Shown here one piece after another: positions 1 through 8,152 of a stretch of DNA of 64,000 bases. The translations under genes were made by a program, and so were the position numbers. Position 1 is the stretch's first letter; the number at the start of each line of letters is the position of its first letter. The notes beneath the pieces are model-generated. The model was not told where the DNA came from, ran no database searches, and saw only the letters and a program-made list of their open reading frames with translations. Source of the stretch: Bacillota bacterium (GTDB taxonomy: Bacteria; Bacillota; Clostridia; Oscillospirales; Oscillospiraceae); NCBI GenBank assembly GCA_023386265.1, contig JAEWKA010000005.1:62001-126000 (forward strand), given 5' to 3'.

Positions 1-116
1 GAAACAACTATTTCAAGCTGCGTGACGTCGGAGAAGCAATTGATTTCGGAGTGACATGGAACGCCGAAAAGAGCACGATAGAAATTGATACGACAAGCGG
101 TTATGTCTTCGAATAA
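1..116 (+). CDS. C-terminal fragment of a stalk-domain (copper amine oxidase N-terminal-like) protein
   Basis: The window opens inside a forward reading frame (codons from base 3) that ends with TAA at 114-116. The 37 visible residues contain YFKLRDVGEAIDFGVTWN and then a Thr/Ile-rich strand. This is the typical closing segment of the copper-amine-oxidase-N-like 'stalk' domain found on many secreted clostridial wall or surface proteins. Everything upstream is outside the window, so the catalytic or binding part cannot be named. A good intrinsic terminator follows directly, so it is the last gene of its transcript. Confidence 0.7.
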   Translation, partial: NNYFKLRDVGEAIDFGVTWNAEKSTIEIDTTSGYVFE

Positions 117-120
117 TTTT

Positions 121-157
121 AAAAATGAGCGCGGCAAAACTGCTACGCTCATTTTTG
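121..157 (+). terminator. Intrinsic terminator after the stalk-domain gene
   Basis: An 11-bp inverted repeat (121-131 with 146-156, AAAAATGAGCG / CGCTCATTTTT) ends in a T run. The flanking A run makes it usable from either side, so it may also end the reverse gene that stops at 164. Confidence 0.75.
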
Positions 158-163
158 CACTTA

Positions 164-754
164 TTATCGACATCTGTAGCCAATCTTTTCTTCCCACCAG
201 CCGAAGGCGATTCTCCCTGCTGCCGGCTCCGATGCCCCCTCGGCGAGGGATAGAAACACGAGGAAATTTCCTCCGGGAGGGAAGATGAGTTTGCCGTTTT
301 CGCTCTCGACCAGCGTCACCTCGGGCTCCCCTCTTCGGACGAAGGCCTTCACGCCGCCGCTCGGCGCTCCGGTAACATCCGATGCAAGCTGGAGCTTCAC
401 ACGCGGCGTCGGAACCGGACGAAAAGCAGTGTTGGAGGGCGTTACAAGAGATGATTCCGAGGGAGTACCGGGCGCTCCGGCGTTGAACCAGAACTGTGCC
501 CGAAACGGCGATGACGAAATGTCCGTCACTGTCCAAACATTGACGAAAAGATTCACGCCCGAATCAGGCGGATTGTAAAGCCTTGCCCAGGCGCTTGTGC
601 CGTTTCCAAAGGTCAGCTCGTCGGCGTAGCCGATGAAATACTGTCCGATAGCCGATTCGTAAGTCTCAATCGGGATGTTGACGGTCTGGGGCAAATGCAA
701 AAAATCAATATTCCTATTACCGCTCATATTTTTCAAAATAACCCACCCTGTCAT
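164..754 (-). CDS. DUF6143-like hypothetical protein
   Basis: This 196-residue protein has no visible signal peptide or membrane segment. A central block (YFIGYADELTFGNGTSAW, then NPPDSGVNLFVNVWTVT) resembles the clostridial DUF6143 family of unknown function, recalled from memory. The rest is beta-rich with short Pro/Gly-rich loops. I place the start at 754 because a GGAG lies 11 bases upstream; the frame is open further up, but that part overlaps the terminator of the preceding gene and lacks a ribosome site. It is a single-gene unit: terminators lie on both sides. The function is unknown. Confidence 0.6.
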   Translation of the reverse strand: MTGWVILKNMSGNRNIDFLHLPQTVNIPIETYESAIGQYFIGYADELTFGNGTSAWARLYNPPDSGVNLFVNVWTVTDISSSPFRAQFWFNAGAPGTPSESSLVTPSNTAFRPVPTPRVKLQLASDVTGAPSGGVKAFVRRGEPEVTLVESENGKLIFPPGGNFLVFLSLAEGASEPAAGRIAFGWWEEKIGYRCR

Positions 755-799
755 TATATTGTCTTCTCCAATATATGACGAAAGGCGCGGTTTTGCGCT

Positions 800-833
800 A
801 AAGAAGAAAGGCGCCCGTAAAACAGGCACCTTT
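800..833 (-). terminator. Intrinsic terminator after the short-chain reductase gene
   Basis: Read on the reverse strand, AAAGGTGCC pairs with GGCGCCTTT (one G-U pair) and is followed by a T-rich CTTCTTT tract. It sits 23 bases past the stop of the reductase and closes the MarR/synthase/reductase operon. Confidence 0.75.
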
Positions 834-855
834 AGGAGGACATATAATCTGATGG

Positions 856-1644
856 TCAACTATATAATTTGCCGACGATCTTATTGCTAAGATTGACAGG
901 CAGAAGCTTCGCAATCAAAACAAATAATTTATATTTATTTCCCGCAGTATAGAGGACCTTGGGATTTTTCTTATGTGAGACACGATAAACGACGGACGCA
1001 ATGTAATCGGGGCTCATACCGCCGATTTCATCTTTTTCCATGGATGAGACTGCCCGCTTAATCGTTTCTCCGTAATACACCGAGCCGTCCTCACATTTTT
1101 CCCTCGCCTCGGTAAAACCTGTGTGGACATCGCCGGGCATGACAGCGCTCACACTGATTCCGAAAGGGCGCACCTCGTTCGCTAGTGCGAGAGTGAGTGA
1201 GTTTATCGCCGACTTTGTGGCGGAATAGAACGCCTGAAACGGTATCGAAAGCGGTGCCGCGACGGAGCTTAGGTTAATTATCCTCGAGCCTTGAGTTTTA
1301 CGCAGATAGGGGAGAGCCTCTTTACAGCACAGGAAGGTTCCAAAAAAATTAACGTCAAATATCCTGTGAGCCTGCTCAGGAGACGTGAATTCCACTGCGC
1401 CCGATATGCCCATTCCCGCATTGTTTATAAGAAGATCAATTCTCTTTTCCTTATCAAAGACCTCTTTGAAAGCACTTTGAATGTCCTCCCGCTTAGTTAT
1501 GTCGGCGGTGACGTGAGAAATACCGTTTTCGCTCTTTCCGGTGCGGCTCAGCTCATAAACGGTCCAGCCCTTGTCTTTAAAAAGGTGTGCCGTACTTTTC
1601 CCGATGCCGCTGCTACCGCCCGTAATTACAACTACATTGCCCAT
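856..1644 (-). CDS. Short-chain dehydrogenase/reductase, candidate 3-keto-sphingoid reductase
   Basis: A 262-residue classical SDR. The nucleotide-binding motif TGGSSGIG is at residues 8-15, NNAG follows about residue 78, and the catalytic Ser plus YSATK (Tyr/Lys) are present, so it should be an active NAD(P)H-dependent oxidoreductase. The start at 1644 is set by GGAGAG seven bases upstream, and the gene overlaps the end of the synthase gene by 13 bases, which implies translational coupling. Coupling to an alpha-oxoamine synthase suggests that it reduces the 3-keto product of that enzyme, as 3-ketosphinganine reductase does. The substrate assignment is inference; generic SDR activity is well supported. 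Confidence 0.85.
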   Translation of the reverse strand: MGNVVVITGGSSGIGKSTAHLFKDKGWTVYELSRTGKSENGISHVTADITKREDIQSAFKEVFDKEKRIDLLINNAGMGISGAVEFTSPEQAHRIFDVNFFGTFLCCKEALPYLRKTQGSRIINLSSVAAPLSIPFQAFYSATKSAINSLTLALANEVRPFGISVSAVMPGDVHTGFTEAREKCEDGSVYYGETIKRAVSSMEKDEIGGMSPDYIASVVYRVSHKKNPKVLYTAGNKYKLFVLIAKLLPVNLSNKIVGKLYS

Positions 1645-2816
1645 TTGTCGCTCTCCAGAACGCTCTTCATAATGTCCATCGCCTCGTCGAGAATGGACTC
1701 GGTATGAGATGCCATATAGCTCGTGCGTAGCAGGCATTCCGCGGGAGGAGTTGCGGGGGGCAGGACGGGGTTTACATAAACGCCCGCATCATACAGGTCC
1801 TTGGCTATTCCGAGGGTGCGGAGCTTGTCGTACGTATAAATAGGAACGATGGGCGTCGTACTTTCAAGATGCTTAATATTTCGCTTTGTAAGCCCATCGC
1901 GCACATATCGGGAATTGCTTGCAAGCTTTTCAACGAGCTCCGGATGTGCTTTGAGCTCGCGGAGGGCAGCGAGCGCGCAGGCGCAGCTTGCCGGTGTCAT
2001 CGAAGCTGAGAAGATGAAGGGGCGCGAGCTGTGACGCACAAAATCGGCGACTCTTGCTGATGCCGCCATATAGCCGCCGAGAGAAGCGAGGGATTTTGAA
2101 AAAGTGCCCATGTAGATATCGACTTCCTTTTCAAGTCCGAAAAGGCTTGCCGTACCGCGTCCGCCTTCGCCGACTACTCCCAGACCGTGCGCGTCGTCAA
2201 CCATCGTGCGAGCACCGTATTTTTTTGCTAGCCGCACAATCTCGGGTAGATTCGCAATGTCGCCGCCCATGCTGAAAACGCCGTCCGTCACAACCAGAAT
2301 ACCCGCAGTTTCGGGAACGCTTTGGAGCATGCGCTCGAGGTCCTGCATGTCGTTATGCTTAAAACGAAGCATTTTTCCGTAGCTTAGCTTACAGCCGTCA
2401 TAAATGCTCGCATGGTTTTCCTTGTCGCAGATGACATAGTCCGTACGTCCGACTATTGCACTTATGATGCCGAGATTGGACTGAAAGCCGGTTGAAAAGG
2501 TGACAACCGCTTCTTTATGTAGAAATCCCGCCAGCTCCGCCTCCAACTCGAGGTGCATATTCAGTGTGCCGTTCAGAAAGCGCGAGCCGGAGCAGCCGGT
2601 ACCATATTTCTCGATAGCCTTGATACCAGCCTCGATAACATTCTGGTTAATCGTAAGTCCCAAGTAGTTATTGGAACCGAGCATTATCCTGCGCTTGCCC
2701 TCCATCACCACTTGGATGTCCTGGCGGGACTCTAGAGCGTGAAAATAAGGGTATACGCCCATCTCGCGAACCTCATCTGCCGGAGACTTGTGTTCGCATT
2801 TATCAAAAATATCCAT
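1632..2816 (-). CDS. Alpha-oxoamine synthase, serine palmitoyltransferase-like
   Basis: A 394-residue PLP enzyme of the BioF/Kbl/SPT family, which condenses an amino acid with an acyl thioester and releases CO2. The visible signatures are LGSNNYLGL, GTGCSGSRFLNGTL, CDKENHAS (ring-stacking His), DDAHGLGVVG and TFSKSLAS, where the Lys is the Schiff-base residue. The N-terminal GVYPYF and the GSRFLNGT block resemble bacterial serine palmitoyltransferases of Bacteroidetes more than BioF or Kbl. The start at 2816 has AGGAGG seven bases upstream. It lies between a MarR regulator and an SDR, the partners expected for a ketosphinganine-type pathway. Cysteate acyltransferase (sulfonolipid) or another amino-acid specificity is possible. 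Confidence 0.85.
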   Translation of the reverse strand: MDIFDKCEHKSPADEVREMGVYPYFHALESRQDIQVVMEGKRRIMLGSNNYLGLTINQNVIEAGIKAIEKYGTGCSGSRFLNGTLNMHLELEAELAGFLHKEAVVTFSTGFQSNLGIISAIVGRTDYVICDKENHASIYDGCKLSYGKMLRFKHNDMQDLERMLQSVPETAGILVVTDGVFSMGGDIANLPEIVRLAKKYGARTMVDDAHGLGVVGEGGRGTASLFGLEKEVDIYMGTFSKSLASLGGYMAASARVADFVRHSSRPFIFSASMTPASCACALAALRELKAHPELVEKLASNSRYVRDGLTKRNIKHLESTTPIVPIYTYDKLRTLGIAKDLYDAGVYVNPVLPPATPPAECLLRTSYMASHTESILDEAMDIMKSVLESDKWAM

Positions 2817-2840
2817 TAATGTCCTCCTCAAGCTATGTGT

Positions 2841-3269
2841 TTATTCCTCTGTTTTCAGGTTCTTTGAAATCTCCTCCGCAAGCAGCCTCGAAAGCTTCTG
2901 CAACACGGATTTTTCCGTATCGGAAAAATCTTTTGTGATGCTCGAAACATCGGGAACTTGACTGCCGTAGTAATCCAGAAACTTTTTTGTCACGATAAGA
3001 CGACATTCGCGCTTGTCAGCTTCGCAAGGCTGTTTCGTGATATAACCTTTGGAAACGAGTGAGAGTACCTTGTACGAAGCATTCGGTTGCGAGATCCCCA
3101 AAAAATCCGCGAATTCGCCGATTGTAGGTTCACCCATAAGATAAATCACTTCGACCGAAAAAGCTTCGGTTGCGCTGAGGCTTCCTTGCTTCTCACTGAT
3201 TGTAGCAAAGAGCTTCTGATAATGCGCAAGGCGAAGATAGCGGTAGAGTTCATCAAAGTCTGTTGCCAT
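2841..3269 (-). CDS. MarR-family transcriptional regulator
   Basis: A 142-residue winged-helix protein. Helices around EVIYLMGEPTIGEFADFL and ISQPNASYKV form the HTH, followed by the wing (ITKQPCEADKREC) and a C-terminal dimerisation helix. The start at 3269 has GAGGTG just upstream. It is the first gene of the operon with the serine-palmitoyltransferase-like synthase (24-base gap), so it probably controls that operon and itself; an AT-rich palindrome in the leader is a candidate site. The ligand is unknown. Confidence 0.85.
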   Translation of the reverse strand: MATDFDELYRYLRLAHYQKLFATISEKQGSLSATEAFSVEVIYLMGEPTIGEFADFLGISQPNASYKVLSLVSKGYITKQPCEADKRECRLIVTKKFLDYYGSQVPDVSSITKDFSDTEKSVLQKLSRLLAEEISKNLKTEE

Positions 3270-3294
3270 AAGCACCTCAAATAATAGATAAGAA

Positions 3295-3308
3295 ATTTTA
3301 TATAAAAT
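3295..3308 (-). promoter_or_regulatory. Candidate operator palindrome of the MarR operon
   Basis: ATTTTATATAAAAT is a perfect 14-base palindrome. TAGATA and TATCTA lie on its two sides as a looser outer repeat. It lies just downstream of the predicted start of transcription, where a bound MarR dimer would block the promoter. The role is inferred from position. Confidence 0.45.
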
Positions 3309-3317
3309 ATCTAATAC

Positions 3318-3346
3318 ATAATAACACCGGCTGGAGCAAGATGCAA
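3318..3346 (-). promoter_or_regulatory. Sigma-A promoter of the MarR/synthase/SDR operon
   Basis: On the reverse strand TTGCAT (3346-3341) is followed after 17 bases by TATTAT (3323-3318). It reads into the MarR gene about 50 bases downstream. Confidence 0.6.
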
Positions 3347-3505
3347 CCAAAAACTTAAATATTATTTTTTCATAAAACGACGCAGCTTCAACAATATTTA
3401 CACATTGGAGGTACAGGGCGAACGATTCACATTTTTTGTGGACGGTTTATCATTTGTGACTAACAGACGAGGACATTTGTGCCTCAAAATTATGATTTAG
3501 CTGGC

Positions 3506-3534
3506 TTTTAATCAATTTAAAAATGTAGTATAAT
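3506..3534 (+). promoter_or_regulatory. Probable guaA promoter
   Basis: A perfect TATAAT at 3529-3534 lies 39 bases before the guaA start. The -35 region is AT-rich (TTTTAA at 3506-3511) and poor. No purine-riboswitch core was recognised between it and guaA. Confidence 0.45.
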
Positions 3535-3573
3535 GTAAAAAACATCATAACGCTATTTGTGGAGATTGTATTA

Positions 3574-5103
3574 ATGAAAAACGAAACGATTTTGGTTCTC
3601 GATTTCGGCGGACAGTATAAAGAACTGATCGCGTCGCGTGTAAGGCAGCTTTCGGTCTATTCCGAAATTAAGCCCGGCAACATTTCAGCGGACGAGATCA
3701 GAAAAACAGCACCAATAGGATTGATTCTTACGGGTGGACCGAAAAGCGTTTATGGCCCCGACGCGCCGAAATGCGATCCTGAGATATTCTCGCTCGGCAT
3801 ACCGGTTCTCGGCATCTGTTACGGTATGCAGCTCATGTGCTATACCCTCGGCGGTAAGGTAACGCCGGGACTAGGCGGTGGCGAATACGGCCGTATCCGC
3901 ACGAAGCTTCAAACAGGGCACAAGCTCTTCGAAGGGCTGAGCGAAAACGCCATGACCCTTATGAGCCACGGCGACATGGTTAAGGAATTGCCCGAGGGCT
4001 TTACAGGACTTGCTTCGACCGCGCACTGCAAAAATGCCGCCTGCTCCTGCGAGGAACGCGGACTATACGCTGTGCAGTTCCATCCCGAAGTCAGGCATAC
4101 CGACAAGGGTACCGAGCTTCTGCGCAACTTCCTCTTCACGATTTGCAAAGCCAAGGGCGACTATAATATAGACGATTATCTTGAAGCGGCGGCTGCAGAT
4201 ATCAGAAAAAAAGTGGGCGACAAGAAAATTCTTCTCGCGCTTTCCGGTGGCGTGGATTCGTCTGTCTGCGCGGCGCTCATCGAAAAAGCCGTTCCCGGCA
4301 TGCTCACCTGCGTGTTCGTCGACCATGGTCTTATGCGCAAGAACGAGGGTGATAAAATCGAGGCTGTTTTTTCGAAAAGACAGCTCAATTTTATCAGAGT
4401 CAACGCCTCCGAGAGGTTCCTGCGTGAACTGAAGGGTGTTTCCGATTCAGAAAAAAAGCGTAAAATAATCGGCAAAGAATTCGTTGAAGTTTTTCAGGAG
4501 GAAGCCAAGAAGCTTGGCAACATCCCGTTTCTCGCGCAAGGCACGATTTATCCCGATGTTGTTGAATCCGGCGGAGGCACCACCGCCACAATTAAGAGCC
4601 ACCACAATGTTGGCGGGCTGCCCGAGAACATCGGCTTCGAGGGACTCATCGAGCCGCTCCGCGGACTTTTTAAAGACGAAGTGCGAGCGCTCGGAAGGAA
4701 GCTGAACCTGCCAGATGAGCTGGTCAACCGCCAGCCCTTCCCAGGACCCGGACTCGCCGTACGTATCCTGGGCGAGATAACCCCCGAAAAGCTTGAAATC
4801 CTGCGCGAGGCGGACAGCATCGTCTGCGAGGAAATCGACAAAATGAAAAACCCGCCGAGCCAGTATTTCGCGGTTCTGCCGGGAGTCCGCTCCGTCGGCG
4901 TGGCTGGAGACGAGCGCAAATATGACGATATAATCGCTGTTAGAGCTGTCATTACAAGCGACTTTATGACTGCCGAATACGCGCCGCTTTCACACAGCCT
5001 GCTTTCGAAAATTTCATCCCGTATTTCGAACGAGGTCAAGGGTGCAGGCCGCGTTGTCTACGATATTTCGGGAAAACCGCCCGCAACCGTCGAGTGGGAA
5101 TAA
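3574..5103 (+). CDS. guaA: GMP synthase (glutamine-hydrolysing)
   Basis: The 509-residue enzyme converts XMP, glutamine and ATP to GMP in the cytosol, the last step of guanine nucleotide synthesis. The N-terminal class I amidotransferase domain shows the nucleophile in GICYGMQL and the His/Glu pair in QFHPEV. The ATP-pyrophosphatase domain starts near residue 205 with the PP-loop LALSGGVDSS. The C-terminal dimer domain runs to the usual TVEWE end, so the gene is complete. I chose ATG 3574 (GGAG nine bases upstream) over a GTG at 3559. It is monocistronic, with a terminator directly after. Confidence 0.97.
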   Translation: MKNETILVLDFGGQYKELIASRVRQLSVYSEIKPGNISADEIRKTAPIGLILTGGPKSVYGPDAPKCDPEIFSLGIPVLGICYGMQLMCYTLGGKVTPGLGGGEYGRIRTKLQTGHKLFEGLSENAMTLMSHGDMVKELPEGFTGLASTAHCKNAACSCEERGLYAVQFHPEVRHTDKGTELLRNFLFTICKAKGDYNIDDYLEAAAADIRKKVGDKKILLALSGGVDSSVCAALIEKAVPGMLTCVFVDHGLMRKNEGDKIEAVFSKRQLNFIRVNASERFLRELKGVSDSEKKRKIIGKEFVEVFQEEAKKLGNIPFLAQGTIYPDVVESGGGTTATIKSHHNVGGLPENIGFEGLIEPLRGLFKDEVRALGRKLNLPDELVNRQPFPGPGLAVRILGEITPEKLEILREADSIVCEEIDKMKNPPSQYFAVLPGVRSVGVAGDERKYDDIIAVRAVITSDFMTAEYAPLSHSLLSKISSRISNEVKGAGRVVYDISGKPPATVEWE

Positions 5104-5110
5104 ATACAGA

Positions 5111-5150
5111 AAACCCAGAAAGCCTTGAATTATCAAGGTTTTCTGGGTTT
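5111..5150 (+). terminator. Bidirectional terminator between guaA and the polysaccharide operon
   Basis: Inverted repeat AAACCCAGAAAGCCTTGA / TCAAGGTTTTCTGGGTTT (5111-5150) with a short loop. It serves guaA and possibly the convergent operon ending at 5188. Confidence 0.75.
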
Positions 5151-5187
5151 AAAATTTGTAGGAACCTATGTAGCAACTTAAGATTTA

Positions 5188-6039
5188 TCAGACATCATAT
5201 TGTGCATTCTTTTTTGCCAGTTCCAAGAGTTGGAGCGGCAGCCGGGTCTCGGCATTATGTTTGGCCACGCCGATACGCATCTCGATTTCCAGCGAGTGAT
5301 CACCCGTCGGACTCTTTAATTCGACATCTTGCAGTTTTTTCGCGATTCTCTTTGTAACTGCATCCATGTTTTCTGCTTCAGACAGCAGCAGTGCGCCCCA
5401 GGTGTATTTTTCCTTGTCAAGCAGAAATAGCGAGTCATCCTTCCAGATGGAATTTGCTATGAGGTGTGAAATTTCAATCTGGAGCTTTTCCATACCATCA
5501 GAGCCGACAAGCTTCGTCAACTCGTGTTGATACCGAAGCTGCCATACAACCAGAAACAGATTGGTTTCGAAGCGATCCGCCAGACAAATGTACGATCTGC
5601 AAATCCTTTCGTAGCTTTTGATATTTTTGAGTTCAGTTAGCGTATCAACGCCGTCCAGTCGCTCAAGCTGCTCCTGAATGCGTTTGCTCTGCCTGACTGC
5701 TGACAGTGTGCTTTCCGAAAATAGAGAAACAGATAAAGTCATACAAGGGCTCCAGATAATCCAGAAAAATACATCCAGCTCGACAGAGCCACCATATATA
5801 ACAGCGTCAATGGCGATGAAAGCACAATAACCGAAAATCATAAGCAGATTCAAGATTAATCCTGTCATAGTAGAGGTTAAATAAGTAGTGATTAGGAGTG
5901 CAAACACAAAAGCCAATATCAGAAAATTAGTTGATATTTTAGCTTCATCAGAAGCAATGAACAAACCGCAAATATACATCAGCAGGAGCATGCATATGAA
6001 AGTGATATCTGCTTTCAATGAGATTTTTCTTATTTTCAT
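5188..6039 (-). CDS. Membrane protein with a degenerate GGDEF-like domain
   Basis: A 283-residue protein. The first ~115 residues hold about four membrane helices (ADITFICMLLLMYICGLF and following). A charged linker leads to a C-terminal alpha/beta domain with the layout of a diguanylate cyclase (DTLTELKNIKSYERI, LFLVVWQLRY, then KEKYTWGALLL where GGDEF should be). The catalytic loop is missing, so it should not make c-di-GMP; it may be a receptor or scaffold, as PelD is in the Pel system (known family behaviour; inference here). The start at 6039 has AAGGAG upstream. It is the last gene of the polysaccharide operon and follows the BcsB-like gene by two bases. Confidence 0.6.
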   Translation of the reverse strand: MKIRKISLKADITFICMLLLMYICGLFIASDEAKISTNFLILAFVFALLITTYLTSTMTGLILNLLMIFGYCAFIAIDAVIYGGSVELDVFFWIIWSPCMTLSVSLFSESTLSAVRQSKRIQEQLERLDGVDTLTELKNIKSYERICRSYICLADRFETNLFLVVWQLRYQHELTKLVGSDGMEKLQIEISHLIANSIWKDDSLFLLDKEKYTWGALLLSEAENMDAVTKRIAKKLQDVELKSPTGDHSLEIEMRIGVAKHNAETRLPLQLLELAKKNAQYDV

Positions 6040-6041
6040 TA

Positions 6042-7756
6042 CTAATCTCCTTTCCACTTGGTTTTGTATTTCCTCCACAGCAACACTCCCGCTACAATAA
6101 TCAGAATTAAAACTATTCCGAGTACTATTTCAATACCTAGTAGATCAGCGCGGTTTAGTAACTGCTCTTTAATGGAATCCGGTTGAATTTTTGCGTTATC
6201 TTCCTTGAAGCGATGACAGATGATTTCCTCGCCGTCCGCTACAAATCCGTCACCGTACAGGTTCCAGAGCAGATCTGAAGAAGTGAGGTATGCTGTGCCT
6301 CTTAGCATGGCCTCGTCGCTTACGCCGCTTATCACAAGCAGCGCTCTTCCGCTACCGTAAGGCGAATCGAGGAGCTGGACTGCCCCCAGCGTTGCTCCGT
6401 AATCCGGATCAATCAGCATTTTTTCATTTGATTCAATTGTTGATCCGTCAGAGCTGAAGCGGAAAAATAGCTTGGAATTGTAATTTTGGGCAATGACATT
6501 TTTTTCATAGCGTCCTATGCTTATTATGTTTGCAGAGGAGAAGTTGGACTCGGCTTCAGATGTTACGACCCGCAAACTACCGCGGTTGTCTTTAAGATAT
6601 CTTCCGAGCGCAAGCATGGTTCCGCCAAGCGTGCTGAGGTCGGAGGAGTCCGGCGAGTTCGGCAAAACTATTACGACATTATTCAGAGTTCCGTCCGAAA
6701 CGAAGGGCGCTGGGTAATTTTCGAAAATCAAGGAAGTGACGGTTTCTGTAGAAAGCTTCAGAGTGCTGTCACTTGAAATCCATGCCCATGGCGTATCATA
6801 CAGCCTTAAATAGCACCAAACATCCGGCACCTCAAGATCAAAGGCTACGCGGATAGTAAAGTTGCCGCTCACGTCGAGATCTGTTGGGAGATCCAGAACT
6901 AATGTGTCGCCTTGCGCATTTTCCTTTTCGAGTTTTTTGCTTCCGATGGGCACATCATTTACATATACGGTTACCAGAGAGCGATCAAAATTAAGATTTT
7001 CCGAATAGCGCATAGATAGACTTAGCTCACTGGAATAGGACAACTCCTGATTTTCAGGATTGGAAATATAGAAGGATGCGGAGTGTGTAAAAAGACCGGT
7101 TATGCCTGTGCCAGATTCCGTGAGCGTTATGTACTGCTCGGATGTGGCCGCAGGAACAAGTACATCTTCATCGGAAGAAACCTCTCTGAATTCTTTGTGC
7201 ATCTGCGCAATGTATGAAGCGTTTCCGAGAAGTCTGGCTGCATTGAGAATCGCTTCCTCGTTAACTCCGGTGAGCAGGAGTACTTGGCAGCCGTCTGCCT
7301 GCAGCAGGGCCATTACGGCGCTTTTTTGGGCGGCAATCAGCTCGTCTGAGGTAAGCCTGCCCTTCAAACTATCCGGAAGTGAAGCTAACTCGCAAATGTA
7401 TATAACATTCTTGAAATTTGAAAAAGAGGCTTCATCTGCGGTTTCAAGCGAGATGTTATTGTAGTACATCTCCGCCTGACCTGAAACGCCCGCCAGTACG
7501 AGAGCTGCCGCTGTCAAATCTGTATCGTCCGCACGTTCAGGGATAAGAACGGCACTCAGGCTGTTTTCAAGAGAGTCTATGCTGACAAATTGTTTGTAAA
7601 ACTCCGAAATCGTTGAGCATTCAGTTTTTGGAGTATAGCTTATAGAAACGCAGGATTCTTTTGAAAACAGTATCCAATTAGCTTTTGAAACATCGTCGAT
7701 GCAGGGAAGTGAATCGACGGTTCTTATGTAGGTATCTACTGTCAGTGTGTTAAGTC
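6042..7756 (-). CDS. BcsB-like polysaccharide synthase subunit, C-terminal part (reading frame -1)
   Basis: This frame carries most of a BcsB-family protein. Repeated beta-rich carbohydrate-binding and flavodoxin-like modules end in a single C-terminal membrane helix (LGIVLILIIVAGVLLW) and a basic tail, so the bulk is outside the membrane. The frame is open up to the slippery site at 7757-7763 and has no ribosome-site-supported start of its own. The region upstream of residue 1 of the longest ATG/TTG frame encodes good BcsB sequence (GLNTLTVDTYIR). It therefore appears to be translated only as an extension of the preceding frame; together the two halves give about 699 residues, a normal BcsB size. 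Alternatives are a real frameshift mutation or a base error. Confidence 0.7.
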
Positions 7757-8140
7757 CTTTTTTATGAAGGAAGTGGGTATCAAGACCGTCAGAGTCAATT
7801 CCTCTCCGTCGGCTGAAGGATCTACGCGCTGCGAATAGAAGGGCTGGCCGTTGATGGACAGCGTTATGCTCGACAAATCTCTGTCAACTATCTGCGTCAC
7901 AGTATAGGAAAGAACTATACGAGCCTCGGAGATATTCCAGTTGCCTGAAGAGAAATACTCGCTAAAGCTGGAAAAAAGATCATTCATGTTGTGATCGGAG
8001 GAAAACTGCTCCTCATGCAGACAGAGACCGGAAGCAGCTGAATATTGTGAGTCAACTTGATTTTCCACTGCCCAAGCTCCACCTGTTGAGCAGACGCAGA
8101 ATACTAGCGCCAGAATGGCTGCTGAAATTTTCTTAAACAT
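7742..8140 (-). CDS. BcsB-like polysaccharide synthase subunit, N-terminal part (frame 0)
   Basis: The 132 codons start at ATG 8140 with AAGGAG upstream. They encode a signal peptide (ISAAILALVFCVCSTGGAWA) and then the first beta-sandwich strands of BcsB (ARIVLSYTVTQ, SSITLSINGQPF, LTVLIPTSF). The frame ends at TGA 7742, a few codons after A AAA AAG. The protein is incomplete alone: it has no membrane anchor and the sandwich is cut. Continuation in the -1 frame restores a full-length BcsB homologue. BcsB binds the nascent glucan outside the membrane and is needed by BcsA-type synthases (known family role). The gene follows the GT2 gene by 12 bases. Confidence 0.7.
   Translation of the reverse strand: MFKKISAAILALVFCVCSTGGAWAVENQVDSQYSAASGLCLHEEQFSSDHNMNDLFSSFSEYFSSGNWNISEARIVLSYTVTQIVDRDLSSITLSINGQPFYSQRVDPSADGEELTLTVLIPTSFIKKDLTH
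7757..7763 (-). other. Slippery heptamer A AAA AAG at the BcsB-like frame change
   Basis: Read on the reverse strand in frame 0, the codons are ATA AAA AAG GAC, ending in TGA five codons later. Slipping back one base at A AAA AAG gives AAA AAG then GGA CTT AAC, continuing as GLNTLTVD with no stop to 6042. A AAA AAG is the classic bacterial -1 site (as in dnaX). I see no clear Shine-Dalgarno-like stimulator upstream, so programmed shifting is possible but unproven. Confidence 0.5.
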
Positions 8141-8152
8141 TTTATATGCTCC

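Noticed and set aside
3480..3573. Purine riboswitch before guaA
   Set aside because: No conserved junction or loop sequences, and the leader is too short.
7742..8140. Plain pseudogene call for the BcsB-like gene
   Set aside because: Only one frame change exists, it lies exactly on A AAA AAG, both halves are otherwise intact, and the operon around it is intact.
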